Positions 48,175 to 59,138 of a stretch of 64,000 bases of DNA are shown here, piece by piece. This DNA comes from Blumeriella jaapii (lineage: Eukaryota; Ascomycota; Leotiomycetes; Helotiales; Drepanopezizaceae). How positions within the stretch are numbered: position 1 is the first letter of the stretch; every line of letters starts with the position of its first letter. Position numbers and translations under genes: made by a program. The notes under the pieces were generated by a model. The model was not told the origin of the DNA and made no database searches. It saw nothing but the letters and a program-made list of their open reading frames with translations. The DNA is taken from contig VWND01000003.1 of NCBI GenBank assembly GCA_009599575.1, positions 1,564,001 to 1,628,000 of the forward strand. Reading direction: 5' to 3'.

Positions 48175-49695
48175 TCACGATACACCCGCCGCTGTGAAAC
48201 TCAAAAGCGATCCAGCGGTCAAGCCGGCTACTAGATTAATAGCCATGAAGCCACCCGTTGCTTCGCGCTCGGTATCGAGGACGTAGTCGCCTGCAGCCAT
48301 CATACAGGAGCTGCCCAGCCAGCCGTTCGTAAAGCCGAACAGAAACTGCACAACAATAAGGTAGAAGGCATCGCTCTTGACGACGGCGCCTTTGCCCATG
48401 ATGTTGCAGAGGAGATACAGTGGCAAGAATGCCCCTCGGAGAATTGAGACAGTGAAGAGGAGGACCGGTCGGTTTCGCACTTGGAAAGGACCGAGTGTGA
48501 TAAGCCGACCGCCTAGGTCACCCAAGTTCCAGATGAGGAAGCCGAGAGGAATAAATGCTGAAGGGCGAAACAGTCGAGGAGCTTCGTCCGCGGGGATGTT
48601 GGAGAGAACCTTCTGCGTAAAGACTGGATAGAACATGGTCACAAGGAAGCAGATGAAGACGGAGGCGGCGAGCCAGTGCAGTTTTTGGTAGAGCGTCCAC
48701 ATGCTTACGACCTTTCTCCTGCTTTGCTCTGCTTCCGCCACGCTGGTTATGGACGTCATCATCTTACCCTCTAGGATACGGTTGTGCTTGCGGATCAGCG
48801 GCACTACAGCAATGAGCGTTAGAACACTGATCACAGTAGCTGTCAAGAAGTACACAGTGGCCGAGGTGGTGGTCTCCTTGTTCGTGACCGACTGCTGCTC
48901 CTCGGCGTTGGCCCAGTGGTCTGGTGCCGGGACTGCCAAAACAGCGAGGATCTGCGCCACTGATGGCAAGACTCCAGCAACAGCCTGTCCGGTCATGATG
49001 GCCTGTATGTATTCTGGCCTGCCAAAGCTAGAAGCGAAGGCGAACGCGCCGTTCTGACAGAGCCCTGTAGCTAAAGATGTCGAGAAGACCATAATCAGAG
49101 TAAAGACGAAATACCCGGTAGTCGACACATAGCCGAAGGAGTTGACCGAGATCGAGAGAAGAGCAAAGACGACCAAATTGATCACGAGGGCGCAGAGAAT
49201 CCGCTTCGGGTAGGAGGCTTTTGCTTGCAGTTGTCCGAGGATGAACATGGAAGAGAGGTTCGTTATGCATGACACAGAGGTGATGGCGGGCTGGAAGTGC
49301 TGGAGGATGTCATGGTTGTCTGCGAATCGGATCTGAAAGTAGGGCGCAGCTGCTAGGAACATATTCCTACATCATCATGAGCATCAAATCGCCGAGGCTG
49401 GGCTCCGGCCAACTCACCACGCCCAGAGCATAGCAACTCCCAGCAGCAGGAAGATGTAATATTCGAGCCATGAGAACTCCTCGCCCTCGCCCTCACCCTC
49501 GCCCTCCCCTTCCTCCTCGTCTTGCGCCTCGTCCTCTCCCTCCCCATCTTCACCCGGCAGGATGAGTATAGTTTCTCGCACATCATCGCCGCCATTCAAA
49601 CTACCATTCTCGAGAGGCTCGTACTGCTGTTGCGCGCGGTCGGGCCGGGTGAAATGAGCGCGCAGCCGGTCTAAGGCGGAGGTGTCTTTGCGCAT
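48175..49695 (-). CDS. Equilibrative nucleoside transporter (ENT/SLC29, Fun26-like)
   Basis: Membrane transporter for nucleosides and nucleobases; the yeast homologue Fun26 is vacuolar. Two exons, 49695..49418 and 49366..48175, with a 51-nt intron, give 489 residues. A cytosolic N-terminus rich in Glu/Gly (GEGEGEGEGEE) precedes TM1 (YYIFLLLGVAMLWAWNMFLA), which is split by the intron. The body has about 11 helices. ENT features: AAAPYFQIRF after TM1, GLCQNGAFAFASSFGRPEYI and TGQAVAGVLPSVAQI in TM4-5, a long cytosolic loop before LYQKLHWLAASVFICF, and NLGDLGGRLITL (the ENT D-x3-G-R motif) in TM8. It ends LTAGSLLSFTAAGVS. Substrate range is unknown. Confidence 0.93.
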
Positions 49696-52179
49696 AGTCG
49701 CCGATTCTCTGGTCCACGGTTGGGAGCCGGTGTTACCGTTGTCGCATCTGTGAAAGAGACGGGGGACTGCGAAAGGCGCTCGAAGTCAGCTGGGGGAGTG
49801 CTTGTGGTTCGTGATAGGTGGTGAGAGGTGGTGATAGGTGGTGACAGTTGGTGACAGGTGGTGATAGGTGATATTATTTGATGTTTTAGAGCGCGACGAG
49901 AATGACTCGTGGGTTTAATCACAGCTCCGTGTCATGTTGCTGCCACCTGCGAGTTGCCTCGTGGTCCACGACATGACTGACGTTGTGACAGACTTCGGTT
50001 CGTGCTGCATGGGTCATTGTGGATGAGATATTGTTTGCCCCAAACAGTATCATAGCCTACATCTTCAATAACCCTCTAGCGCATCCGACGAGGGTTACTC
50101 AAGATTCTCTAGCGGGCCGCCTTTTTCCATACAAAGCTCGGTGTGTAGAGGCGACCGCGTAACATGACTGCGACGTGATGCGATGCGATGCAAGTATGTC
50201 GTGCATATTTTGTCTTGCAAATGTGAAGCTCGTGCGCGAAGAGTTGATGGGGAAAACCGATGTGTTTATTTCGTTCGAAGGCTCGAGATATCACTCCATT
50301 GCAGGCGTCGGCGATGCCCCCGGTGCTATCTAGGGATACGGCCAGCGGACGTTTCAGTGTTTCCACGAAACGATCTTGCTTGGGTAATGTACACAGAACG
50401 CTTAGGACAACCACGGACTCAGACGAAAGAGAGGAGCAAGAGATATGCAGTCAAGCTGTGAATCTGAAAATTGGGGTTTTTATAATGGTACAAGCTCAGC
50501 AACCGTTTTACTTGCCCTGATGCCGTCCTACACGTCATGTACGCCGTTCTTAGCCATGTAACACCAAGACGGGCCATTGCACATTGTCTCATGGAACATG
50601 GCTGTCAGGCAACCCCTATCACGAGAAGCACGTTTCGGGAGCGAGTCGAGCCGATCGGAGCCCAGCTTGTGGAACCATCCGGCTGCAAGACTTTCATTAA
50701 TATTCTATGGTCAAGCCTGCCCAGACTGTGGCGAGGGCGAACTGGAATCATGCCTGAGTTTCTCTACGACGACGACAGCTTCCCACTATGAAGGCATTGG
50801 GAAGGGTCACACCTGTCATCCTGCTCCCGAAATCAAACCCCGCGGGAGCAGGAGGGCTTCCTGGACTACTGGGAGCGTTGGACCGAATCTCACAGCCGTC
50901 TCGAGCACTATCATCTTCTCGATACTCAAACAAAACTGCACCTCTAGCTTCAGGAGTCCTCCCAGAACCAGCACCTGAAGGCAAGAAGCGGAACCAGGGG
51001 CCCAGCCTACGTGCAACTCTGGAAACCAATGCAGCAAGCCTCCAATGCAAAATCGTCGAGTCCAGGGGGTTCGAGACATGTCGGTGTAATGCCATCATGA
51101 AATCGTCAACCCGTCTCCTACCATCATCACCTCCATGTCTGGATTATCCCCGAAGCGACGCACTACCTGCCAACTCGCACTTCGCAGGTGGCTTTCACAG
51201 AAGCCTGTCTGCTCTAGGCGTGACAGCTGGAGATGCAGCCTCCTGATGGGACGAACTTGTGCAGAATTCTGGAGAAAGGGCCTTGTCGCAGTGTTTCGAG
51301 GAAGATTTGCAGCTGAGTGCTACGCTTGAAGCAGTTGTGGAAGTTTGAATAACGCGAAGTTCAGAAACCGTTTAAGCCAGGTGGAGGAGAAGATCAAGAG
51401 GTAGAGCCCAGTGGGCGTTACTACCTCGCCTTCTCAGAGAAGTTGCAGCGTTACCCCTGATAGAGAAAGTTGCACTGAAAATCGTGTCGAGTTCTGTGCT
51501 GCTTGCATTCTTTTTAGGGGGAGTCTCGCTTGCATTATGTTTGTTTTCTCGCTTGCCGAGAAATCTCGTCCATTTCGACTTCCGTTTGTCAACTACTTGT
51601 GCCTCTAGTTTTTACACAAATTATGACAGCCAGGTTTCCATCCCATAGCCAGGCTACTCCGCCTACGCGATCAGATTTACTTCCCGAGACATTCCCAGTA
51701 CCTTGCCTGAGTTGAAGATCGCACAATGCGGGGTAGTTCGCTCTCTACTGCACTGTAGATCTCGCTCGATACCTCCCTCGCAGCCCGAGCTGCCACTTAC
51801 TACTAGCCTCAAGCAACGCCTACATCTTTTAATCCCGGCCTTCCCATCGACAACAATTTGTCATTCCGCTACACATGGAACAGCGACGGCGTCGTCTAGA
51901 TGCGTCGGGAGACAACGGCAGTAAGGACTTCCGCTCGTCAGTGATGGTGGTTGAACCCCGCATCGACATGGCAGGCACCACGAGATCTAAATCGCTGAGA
52001 TGAGAGAGCTTGGGGCTGAGGTTTGAGGGGTGGGCTCCGGAAGAACGGAGGGGAAAAAAGGTGGTATTAAATGCAGTATTTCTTGCTCTGACTCGGTCTT
52101 GCTCTGACTAGGCCTAACATCTATGGGATACGCGGCATTGAAATCCAACAACCAACAAAATACAGACATCACAGACAAG
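49696..52179. other. Intergenic region with possible gene relic
   Basis: Upstream of the transporter and of the catalase-like gene, which are divergent. It contains the 10-bp tandem array below. At 50540-51330 several frames show protein-like stretches broken by stops (for example EGFLDYWERWTESHSRLEHY in one plus frame), which may be a decayed gene; I cannot name it. The rest shows nothing. Confidence 0.4.
49811..49870. repeat. 10-bp tandem repeat, about six units
   Basis: Units of GTGATAGGTG with small changes (GTGAGAGGTG, GTGACAGTTG, GTGACAGGTG). The array lies about 120 bp upstream of the nucleoside transporter start codon, so it is in that gene's promoter or leader. Confidence 0.88.
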
Positions 52180-53507
52180 ATGCCAGAATACATCAAATGG
52201 TAACCGCCCCCTTCGACTTGCGTTTGGAATGTTGTGGAACTAAATGAACTTACGAGACCTTTAGGGATGCCGAAGGCGTAGAAGTCATCCAGCCAGGCGA
52301 GGCCGAGAAGATCAAGGAGGTGTCTGACCAGTTTAATCGGTTCCAGATGATGAACTTCAACGAGCATCATCACTGCTTAAGAGGCACCCATCTGAAGACG
52401 CAGGGCGTACGTGTCTCAAGATCTTCCTCTCCTATCACAAGCACCTCAATACCTGCCTGGAGATGAATTGACACCAGATCTAGTGCGTGATGGGTAAGTT
52501 CACCGTCAAAGACAACCTACCCCCTCACCTCGCCCAAGGCATGTTCGCCAAGCCCGGCCAGTACGACATGATCATGCGCTACTCTTCCCTCACCCCCAAG
52601 CTCGTGGCCGACAACGTGCCCGCCCCCCGCGGCATCGGGATGAAGATCTTTGGTGTGGAGGGCGAGAAGATCTGGGGCGAGGACAAGAAGACGCAAGATT
52701 GGACATTCAACAACTACCCCATCCTGGAGCTGCGCGATCCTAAGACGACGAACGAGATCGCGGACTGTCTCGAGAAGAACTGGGACGACATTCCGAAGTT
52801 CGCGGAGGAGCAGGCGAAGAGGATCGACGCGGATGTGGCGACCGCGGGCGGGAAACTGCCCCGACAGCATCGTGCGTTTCCTGCTCTTACGCCCGATGGA
52901 TGAACATGTCGAGGTGCTAACATGAGAGGCAGTGGTCGCGATGAACGAGTACTCGCAATCCGCGTACCGATTCGGTGACTACGTTGCCAAATTCGGCGTC
53001 TTCCCCAACGGCACCGAGCAGACCAAACTAGCCGCCTACACCATTCCCCACGACGCGCCCATCAACATCCTCTCGCAAGGCGTGCGCGACTTTCACATGA
53101 AGCACAAGGTCACCTACTCCTTCTGCGCCCAGCTGCTGCAGGATCTTGCCGCGCAGCCTGTCGACGACATCGGCCTCGAGTGGGACCCTGAAAAGTTCCC
53201 GTTCGAGGAGATCGCCACGCTGGAGTTCGAGCCCCAAGACTCCTGGCTGCCCGAATTCCGCGTGTGGTGGGACGACCGCATCACGGTCAACAGCTGGCAT
53301 GGACTGGAAGTGCACCGGCCGCTGGGAAGCACGAATCGCATGCGTCGGGTCGTGTACGCGGAGAGTAGGAAGCTGAGGCTGAGGGTCAATGGGTATAGGG
53401 ATTATGTAGAGCCGAGCAGCTTGAAGGAGGTTCCGGCACCGATTGTGGCGCCGCAGGTGACGTTGCCGTATCAGCCTGCGCTGAAGAGCGTGGATGTCGA
53501 CGTCTAG
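52180..53507 (+). CDS. Minimal catalase-fold haem protein
   Basis: Catalase-superfamily protein of 374 residues, shorter than classical catalases (about 480 or more). Exons: 52180..52199, 52265..52406, 52484..52871, 52933..53507. The haem site can be traced. Distal His is near residue 49 (CLRGTHLKTQG, compare R-x-x-H-x-K-G). Distal Asn is near 130-131 (FNNYPILELRDPK, compare NN-x-P-x-F-x-x-R-D). The proximal Tyr ligand is near 325 (RRVVYAESRKLR, compare R-x-F-x-Y-x-D-T-x-R). PRGIGMKIFG and AMNEYSQSAYRFGDYVAKF are further family blocks. No signal peptide or peroxisomal tripeptide is seen. Peroxidase or hydroperoxide-converting activity is as likely as catalase activity; the family is known for both. 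The first exon codes for six codons plus two bases. Confidence 0.88.
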
Positions 53508-54382
53508 GGGTGGTGGGTTGTAAAGTGAAGAAGTGCTGGTCGGGGGATGCGAAGGAATTGACACATCAAGATCCTCGTGCTAGTATATTCACACTTCCCC
53601 TTCTTGAAGATAGATGCCCAGGATGTTGAAGATAAATGCCAAGGGGTCAAAAGAAAGTCCTGGTCGAAAGGATCTCACGCAGCGGCAGGGCGCTCAGGAA
53701 CACCTCGCTTTGATGGAACGATGGTAGCCGGCATGTTGATGCTGTCCTGCGTAGCTGGCTTGCGGTTATAGATTGAATATTTGTAATGCTAGTACTATGA
53801 TTAGTAGGCAGAGGGAGCAATGAATGCACACGTATCGTGGGTGTTGGTTGACTTGTAGTAGTATTAACTATGAGGGTGGTGTGCGACCTTGGGGAGCGTG
53901 CAACGCTACTCGGACCTGTCGCCTAACCATTTATTCACGTGACCAAAGCATGACACTAAACCTAGCAACAACTTGGTACAGGGAGGCGGTGGTGAGAATG
54001 CTGAGCGTTGTCTGTGAGTGTGAGAGTGTACTAGTAGTAAGGCGAAGAGCTAGTTGAGGTTAGGTGGCATGCTGAAATCTACATACACATTTACATCTTG
54101 TGTTTGACAGGTGGGAACGGATATTGGTGATGATTATGGTTTATATGCCTAAGGGATTTTGGCTGTGGAATCGACAAGTATCTCGGTACGTACTGTACAG
54201 TAACTACTGGTACCTGATCAGCACAAACTTGTTAGTCACAGGATTTGCACGTGGTATGTACTCTCAGTCTACTATAACAAGTTGAGTTTGGTATCTACAT
54301 CGTTAGGCGTGTGCAATATTCAAGCATTATCTACGTCCCGAATCATCTCATCATTTCTGCCCCTCCCCGCTCTTCTGTTTGG
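53508..54382. other. Intergenic region between convergent genes
   Basis: 3' flanks of the catalase-like and haspin genes. No gene seen. Confidence 0.6.
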
Positions 54383-56263
54383 CTAACTCAAAATCGTACT
54401 ATCCATCCCAAACTCCTCCAGCTGCTCCTCGCTAACCCAGCCCTTCCCAAACGCATATTCCAGCACCTCCATCGCACTACTAAACGCGCCATTCTCCACC
54501 TTCATCCTCACATCTAGTTTCCGCTTCAAAACCTTCGTCTCAGTCTCGAAGGCCTTGAGGTCTTCTTTGCAATTCAGTGGCTTGGACCTCTTGAAGGTTT
54601 TGGTCAGATAGGACAGGATATAGCGGATCCAGAGAACGTTGGTGTACGGGATATGCTCGGACCAGGTATGGCCGTTGTTTGAAGAGCGGGAGATCTCGTC
54701 GTGCCAGGATGCCGGGAGCATGGTGCGAGTGCCGGTGAAGAGGTGGTTGCGCATTCTGATCTGCATTAGCATGAGTCATTTAGTCTGATACATCGACTGG
54801 CAGTGAGTGGTATTAGGGAGTTGGCTAAGGAGAGGAAGGACGTACCGACGGTAGTTGTCAAACTGCATACCATGCATCCCGCCACTCTCGCCGTGGAAGA
54901 GCTCGAGGTCTTTTTCCAGATCTTGGAAAACGATGTCACCGTTCTCAACTCTAGCGCGGGAGAGGCCATAGTCGATGATGGTGACCACGTAGCCGGAGAA
55001 GCCGTACTTGACGTCTCCATCTGAGATTGGGTCGTGAGAGGGGATATGGTGTTTTTGACGGACGCAGATGTTGTTCTCGTGTAAGTCGCGATGCTGGGAG
55101 GCGGTAAGCGGTTGGAATTTCAAAGGAGGGTAGCAGGGGTGACAGACTTCGAATTCACACATGGCTTCGGCTCGGCTTAATGCCATGATAACACCTAACA
55201 AGAGATCCCATACTTGGTCAATGGTTGTGACCTCGCATTCTTCAAGCACAGTCCCGGCATCCGCAAGTTCTAGGACGAGGAACGTCGATTCGTCGGTGAA
55301 GATTTCGGGGTCGGGAAAGTAGGATTTAGGCTCCTCTCCCTCGTCTTCTCCGCCGTCACCTTCCTCTTCTTCATACGCCTCCTCATGACCGTCGATATCT
55401 TCACTTAAGAACTCCGTGTAGGCAGCGTGTAGCGCTGGAGCCCATCTGCCTTGCATGAGATGCGCATCTTTAAACCCGACAAAGCCCGGCACTTCAGCGA
55501 GAATGTTCATGATCCGGATCTCGGCGACGAGGTCCGTGGCATCAATCGCCGTCGAAATCTCCGAACAGGCGGGATCGGTAGGGACTTTGAGCTGGAGGAC
55601 CTTGATGATGGATGTGCCATCTTTGGTGTTGATGCGATAGACCTCGGCGAATGATGCTTCGGCTATTTTGAAGATGGCGGCTGTGGGAGGGATGACTTCA
55701 GACCACTTAGAGATGATCAAGTCGGTGCCGCGATCGATTTTGTAAGCATCGGCTAGAGCAGACAGATGTTCCGGTGCTGGCTCTCCGTAGTATGCTGTTT
55801 CAAAATTAGCATTTTGACCCGGATAATAACCACAGCGGTTCGGTAGATTACAATGACTGATGCTAGAATGCTCAGAGTCGGACAGGATGGAGTCACTGTG
55901 TAGAGGTTTGGACGTTTCGGCAACACAAGAGTCTGTATCCGAAATGACGTCCACTCTCTCTTCATCCTCTTCTTCGAGATCATTGTCCGTCTCTTCGATG
56001 CTTTCTAGCTCGGATTCTTGGCATTCTTCTGATTCGCTAGAATTGTCGGACTCGTCTGGCTCGCTTTGTTGTGGAGGCGGCTCCTGGGCAACCTCATCTA
56101 GAGTCTGGGCTACAGAACGCCAATCTTCTAATGGCTGAGAACGAGTCTTTCGAGAGACTGCTTGAGCTGTGGAGGGAGCGGGCGAAGGCTCCGAGCCGAA
56201 TATCACCCCAGCTGTAGCTGCGACAGTCCGGCGTCTGGTGCCATATTGGCGTGGCCTGCCCAT
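54383..56263 (-). CDS. Haspin-type serine/threonine kinase
   Basis: Atypical kinase that phosphorylates histone H3 Thr3 at mitotic centromeres. Exons 56263..54846 and 54755..54383 with a 90-nt intron; 596 residues. The start MGRPRQYGTRRR is chosen over an upstream Met because haspins begin with this basic YGKR-like motif. A disordered, very acidic Ser/Glu-rich N-half precedes the kinase. Gly-loop region: FKIAEASFAEVYRI (usual G residues replaced by Ala and Ser). The beta-3 Lys is in SIIKVLQLK. HRDLHENNICV is at about 391-401. Haspins lack DFG; here IIDYGLSRA (Asp about 431) matches the haspin DYT position with Gly for Thr. After the intron MRNHLFTGTRTMLPASWHDE completes the C-lobe. An acidic insert (DGHEEAYEEEEGDGGEDEG) lies between N-lobe strands. 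Confidence 0.9.
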
Positions 56264-57035
56264 TGATGAGGCCGGAGATCTAAGTAGTGAATCTGTTAGG
56301 ATAAGAACAATTCCATGGCAGCTTTGGCGTTGAGCCGAACACCACATAAAACACAAGTTACAAGAGAGCCGATTTCTGTTGCCCTAGCAAGACGAGAGCC
56401 AACGAAAAACGAAAGAGTTCGGTTTCTAATGGAAAACCTCGACCAGTAGAAGGCTTAAAGCAGGGAAGTAAGTCAACAATGCAATGTCGGGGCTGGGCAG
56501 GTACCATAAAGGCATGCATGGATTGATGTTGCCATACAGCTGAGATCGTTGCGAATTGGCACTGAAGCTCCAAGAATAAAATTTGAGACACCACACCACG
56601 CGTTACTCTGAGATCCAAAGCACCGCTCCGCGCATAGAGCTGGACTCTGAGACGACTTGCTCAAGCCCGCAAGGCGCTTCTTGATATCACGTGCTGAAAC
56701 CAAAGTCGAGCTCAAACGTACCGGGAATGGGATGGGCCAAGTCTGGAACATGTCAGTGTCGGTACAGATCAGTGAAAAGGTCTAGGCAAAAGAAGTAGCT
56801 CACTTTCGTCGTTGGCTGTAAATGCATGAGGTAGGCAACGGTCGTCAGGTATGCCCAAGGCAAGCTTCTGCCGAGGGACGACGCCCTGGGTGGTGATCGG
56901 CAATACCTCGGACGTCGTCGGGCTTCACCTAAAAAGATGTGGGCTAAGCATATCGAGCTTAAGTACTGCGAGCTGTGATTCTTCCCTCCACACTTCCAAC
57001 ACAACAACAATCCACCGTGTTGTGCACACTTCAAG
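56264..57035. other. Divergent intergenic region, haspin / CCDC47-like
   Basis: 772 bp between opposite start codons. No gene is supported; short ORFs on both strands overlap each other. It serves as the promoter region for both. Confidence 0.55.
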
Positions 57036-58464
57036 ATGGCGGCACTCTTCAATGGCCTTTTCGGAGGCTCCAAGCCATCCGCTTCCCCAATTCCAGCAGG
57101 CGATTCGGGTACGTTTCGGTCGCAAGATCAGGATGACACTGAGGTGCTGACACCCGCTCCAGATTTTGCAGATTTCGCAGAAGCTCCAGAGCCGGCGCCG
57201 GCAGCGTACTCTGCCGCTTCTACTCCGGCCAGCTTCATGGGCGCAGGAGCTTCACCGACAGGTGCCGCAGTCCCCTACACGAAATGGTACAATATCCACG
57301 AGCGTCATTCCATAGGCGATTTCAAGCAGGAGGCCGTCATCCTTGGCTTGATCTTGATCATTGTCACGATCCACCTTATCGGCACAAGCTCGAATCGAAA
57401 GAAGGCAAAGGCTTGGATCACGGCGCATGCAACGATTCTCGAGAAGGAGTTCGCGCTGGTGGGATTCGGTGGCCGAAAGGCCCGGGAGAGTCAGGGCTTG
57501 GCGACCGACACTCTGGAGCTCCCAAAGGATCTCTTGAAGGAGAAGGCCCCAAATGAGTTTGCGACGTATGCGACTGGCAGACAGAACGTGGCGTTCATCG
57601 ATGTGACCCTCACTCTTCTCAAGCGATACAGCCCCCTTACCATGGTCTTCGAGTTCGTGCTGAACCTGTTCTTTGAGAGTATCGAGGCGCCAGCCGAGAA
57701 GATGGAGGCCATCTCTACCCGTTCGATGGTCGGGAGGCTCTCACTATTCCTGGCCAGGCTCCTGGAGCCCAGGAGCTTCGCAAGGATAAGAGTAACTACG
57801 ATGGATTCGTCTGGGCTATTGTCAACAAGGAAACTATGAAGCAGCTCCGCATGGATAGATATGACGTCTCGATCACTACCACTAAAGATAGCCCCAAGCT
57901 CCCTAGCTGGGCTACCGTCATGAGCGAGAGTGCCGAGATCACCGATCTCCTCCTTACCCCCGAGCTCATCAAGGCCGTCGAAGATGCCGGAGAGATTTTC
58001 AATCATTTGATCATCACGGACCAGCCAATCGATCGACCATTGAAGTAAGGGGATTTTAACAGGCCTCCTAGAAGCTTTTACTGACTATATCTAGGCTTGA
58101 GGACACTGTCCCTAAGAAGCGAATCTATCTCTCTCTTAGAACGCCCTCCAATGATTTCTCCTCCGTGATCCCTATTTTCCAATACTTCATCCGCGTTACC
58201 GACATCCTCGTCCAATTCGCCCATTTCCGCCCCGAAGTCCTGCGCAAAGTCCGCATCACCCGCGAAGACATGATCCGCAAACTACAAAAGGCTGATGAAG
58301 ACGAAAAGGCGGAAGAGCGTAACCTCGAGAGAGAAAAGGCCAAAAAATTGAAGCGTGATCTCGAATTGAAGGCTCTTGACGCCAAGGGGCAAAAGAAGTA
58401 TCTGGAGAAGGAGAAGGAGAAGGAGATGCGAAAGAATCAAAAGAAGATGAGCGCCAAAGCTTAG
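57036..58464 (+). CDS. CCDC47 / DUF1682 ER membrane protein, with apparent frameshift
   Basis: Fungal homologue of CCDC47, an ER protein of the PAT chaperone complex for multipass proteins in animals. Exons 57036..57108, 57163..58044, 58095..58464. The N-terminus is Ala/Pro-rich; one membrane helix (EAVILGLILIIVTIHLI) is followed by the domain GFGGRKARESQGLATDTLEL and VFEFVLNLFFESIEAPAEKM. At about 57711-57716 the frame breaks: coding sense continues in another frame as YPFDGREALTIPGQ, NYDGFVWAIVNKETMKQLRM and AEITDLLLTPELIKAVED, and the exons total 1325 nt, one short of a multiple of three. The C-terminus is a Lys/Glu coiled coil. The first intron (57109..57162) is 54 nt without a stop and could be retained in frame. 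Confidence 0.85.
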
Positions 58465-59138
58465 CGGAGCCAGGCAGGCTCGCTGTCGAATGTTGGTGTG
58501 TTATCTGTACATTAGCTTGGCGCATAAAAAAGGCATGAAAAGGCATGGTTGGTTATGGTTTATACTGATTCTACTACCTTGCAATGCGTACCTGTGACAT
58601 GCCATTCTGCTAGTTTCTGACCGATGTAATTGTCCTCCGGAAAGTGTTTTTGACAACCGCACCGTCTTGCATTTGGATCTTGGCGACGCAATAGCTCGCG
58701 TCGGAGAGTGTCACGACAGGGAACGACTTGATTCCAGCGCCGCTTCAATGTGAAAGCAGAGATCAGAAATGAACCCAAAAACATCATCTTTGAACAGTAG
58801 TCTAGAAGATGGTGTCTAAGATTGAGTAGGAGAGGAAGATCGAGAAGTATCCTCTGAGGTATATAGATAGAAAACAAGGCATCGTGGAAAGGGGGAAAGA
58901 GACAGGAGGGAGGGAGAGACGAATGTACCTGTTGCGAGTTGTGGAGAACTCGTTGCATTCTTCGAGCTATAGTTATTGTTGTTTGATACTCCTCGGGCCC
59001 GTATTTTGTGCTCGGGTAGAAAGGCCGCTCACGTGATTAGCGACGGCAAAAGGTCGGCCAAAAAGTTCAACTTCTGCATAATGCTTGCTGAGAAAGAAGA
59101 ACGTCAACCCAAGTCCACCACATCCAACAACAGCAGCA
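58465..59138. other. Intergenic region; weak small-gene candidates on the minus strand
   Basis: Between 58560 and 58960 the minus strand has two competing open frames. One gives GAGIKSFPVVTLSDASYCVA in a short reading frame; the other starts MMFLGSFLISAFTLK. They conflict, and I cannot choose a model. Otherwise it is the promoter of DBP9. Confidence 0.35.
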
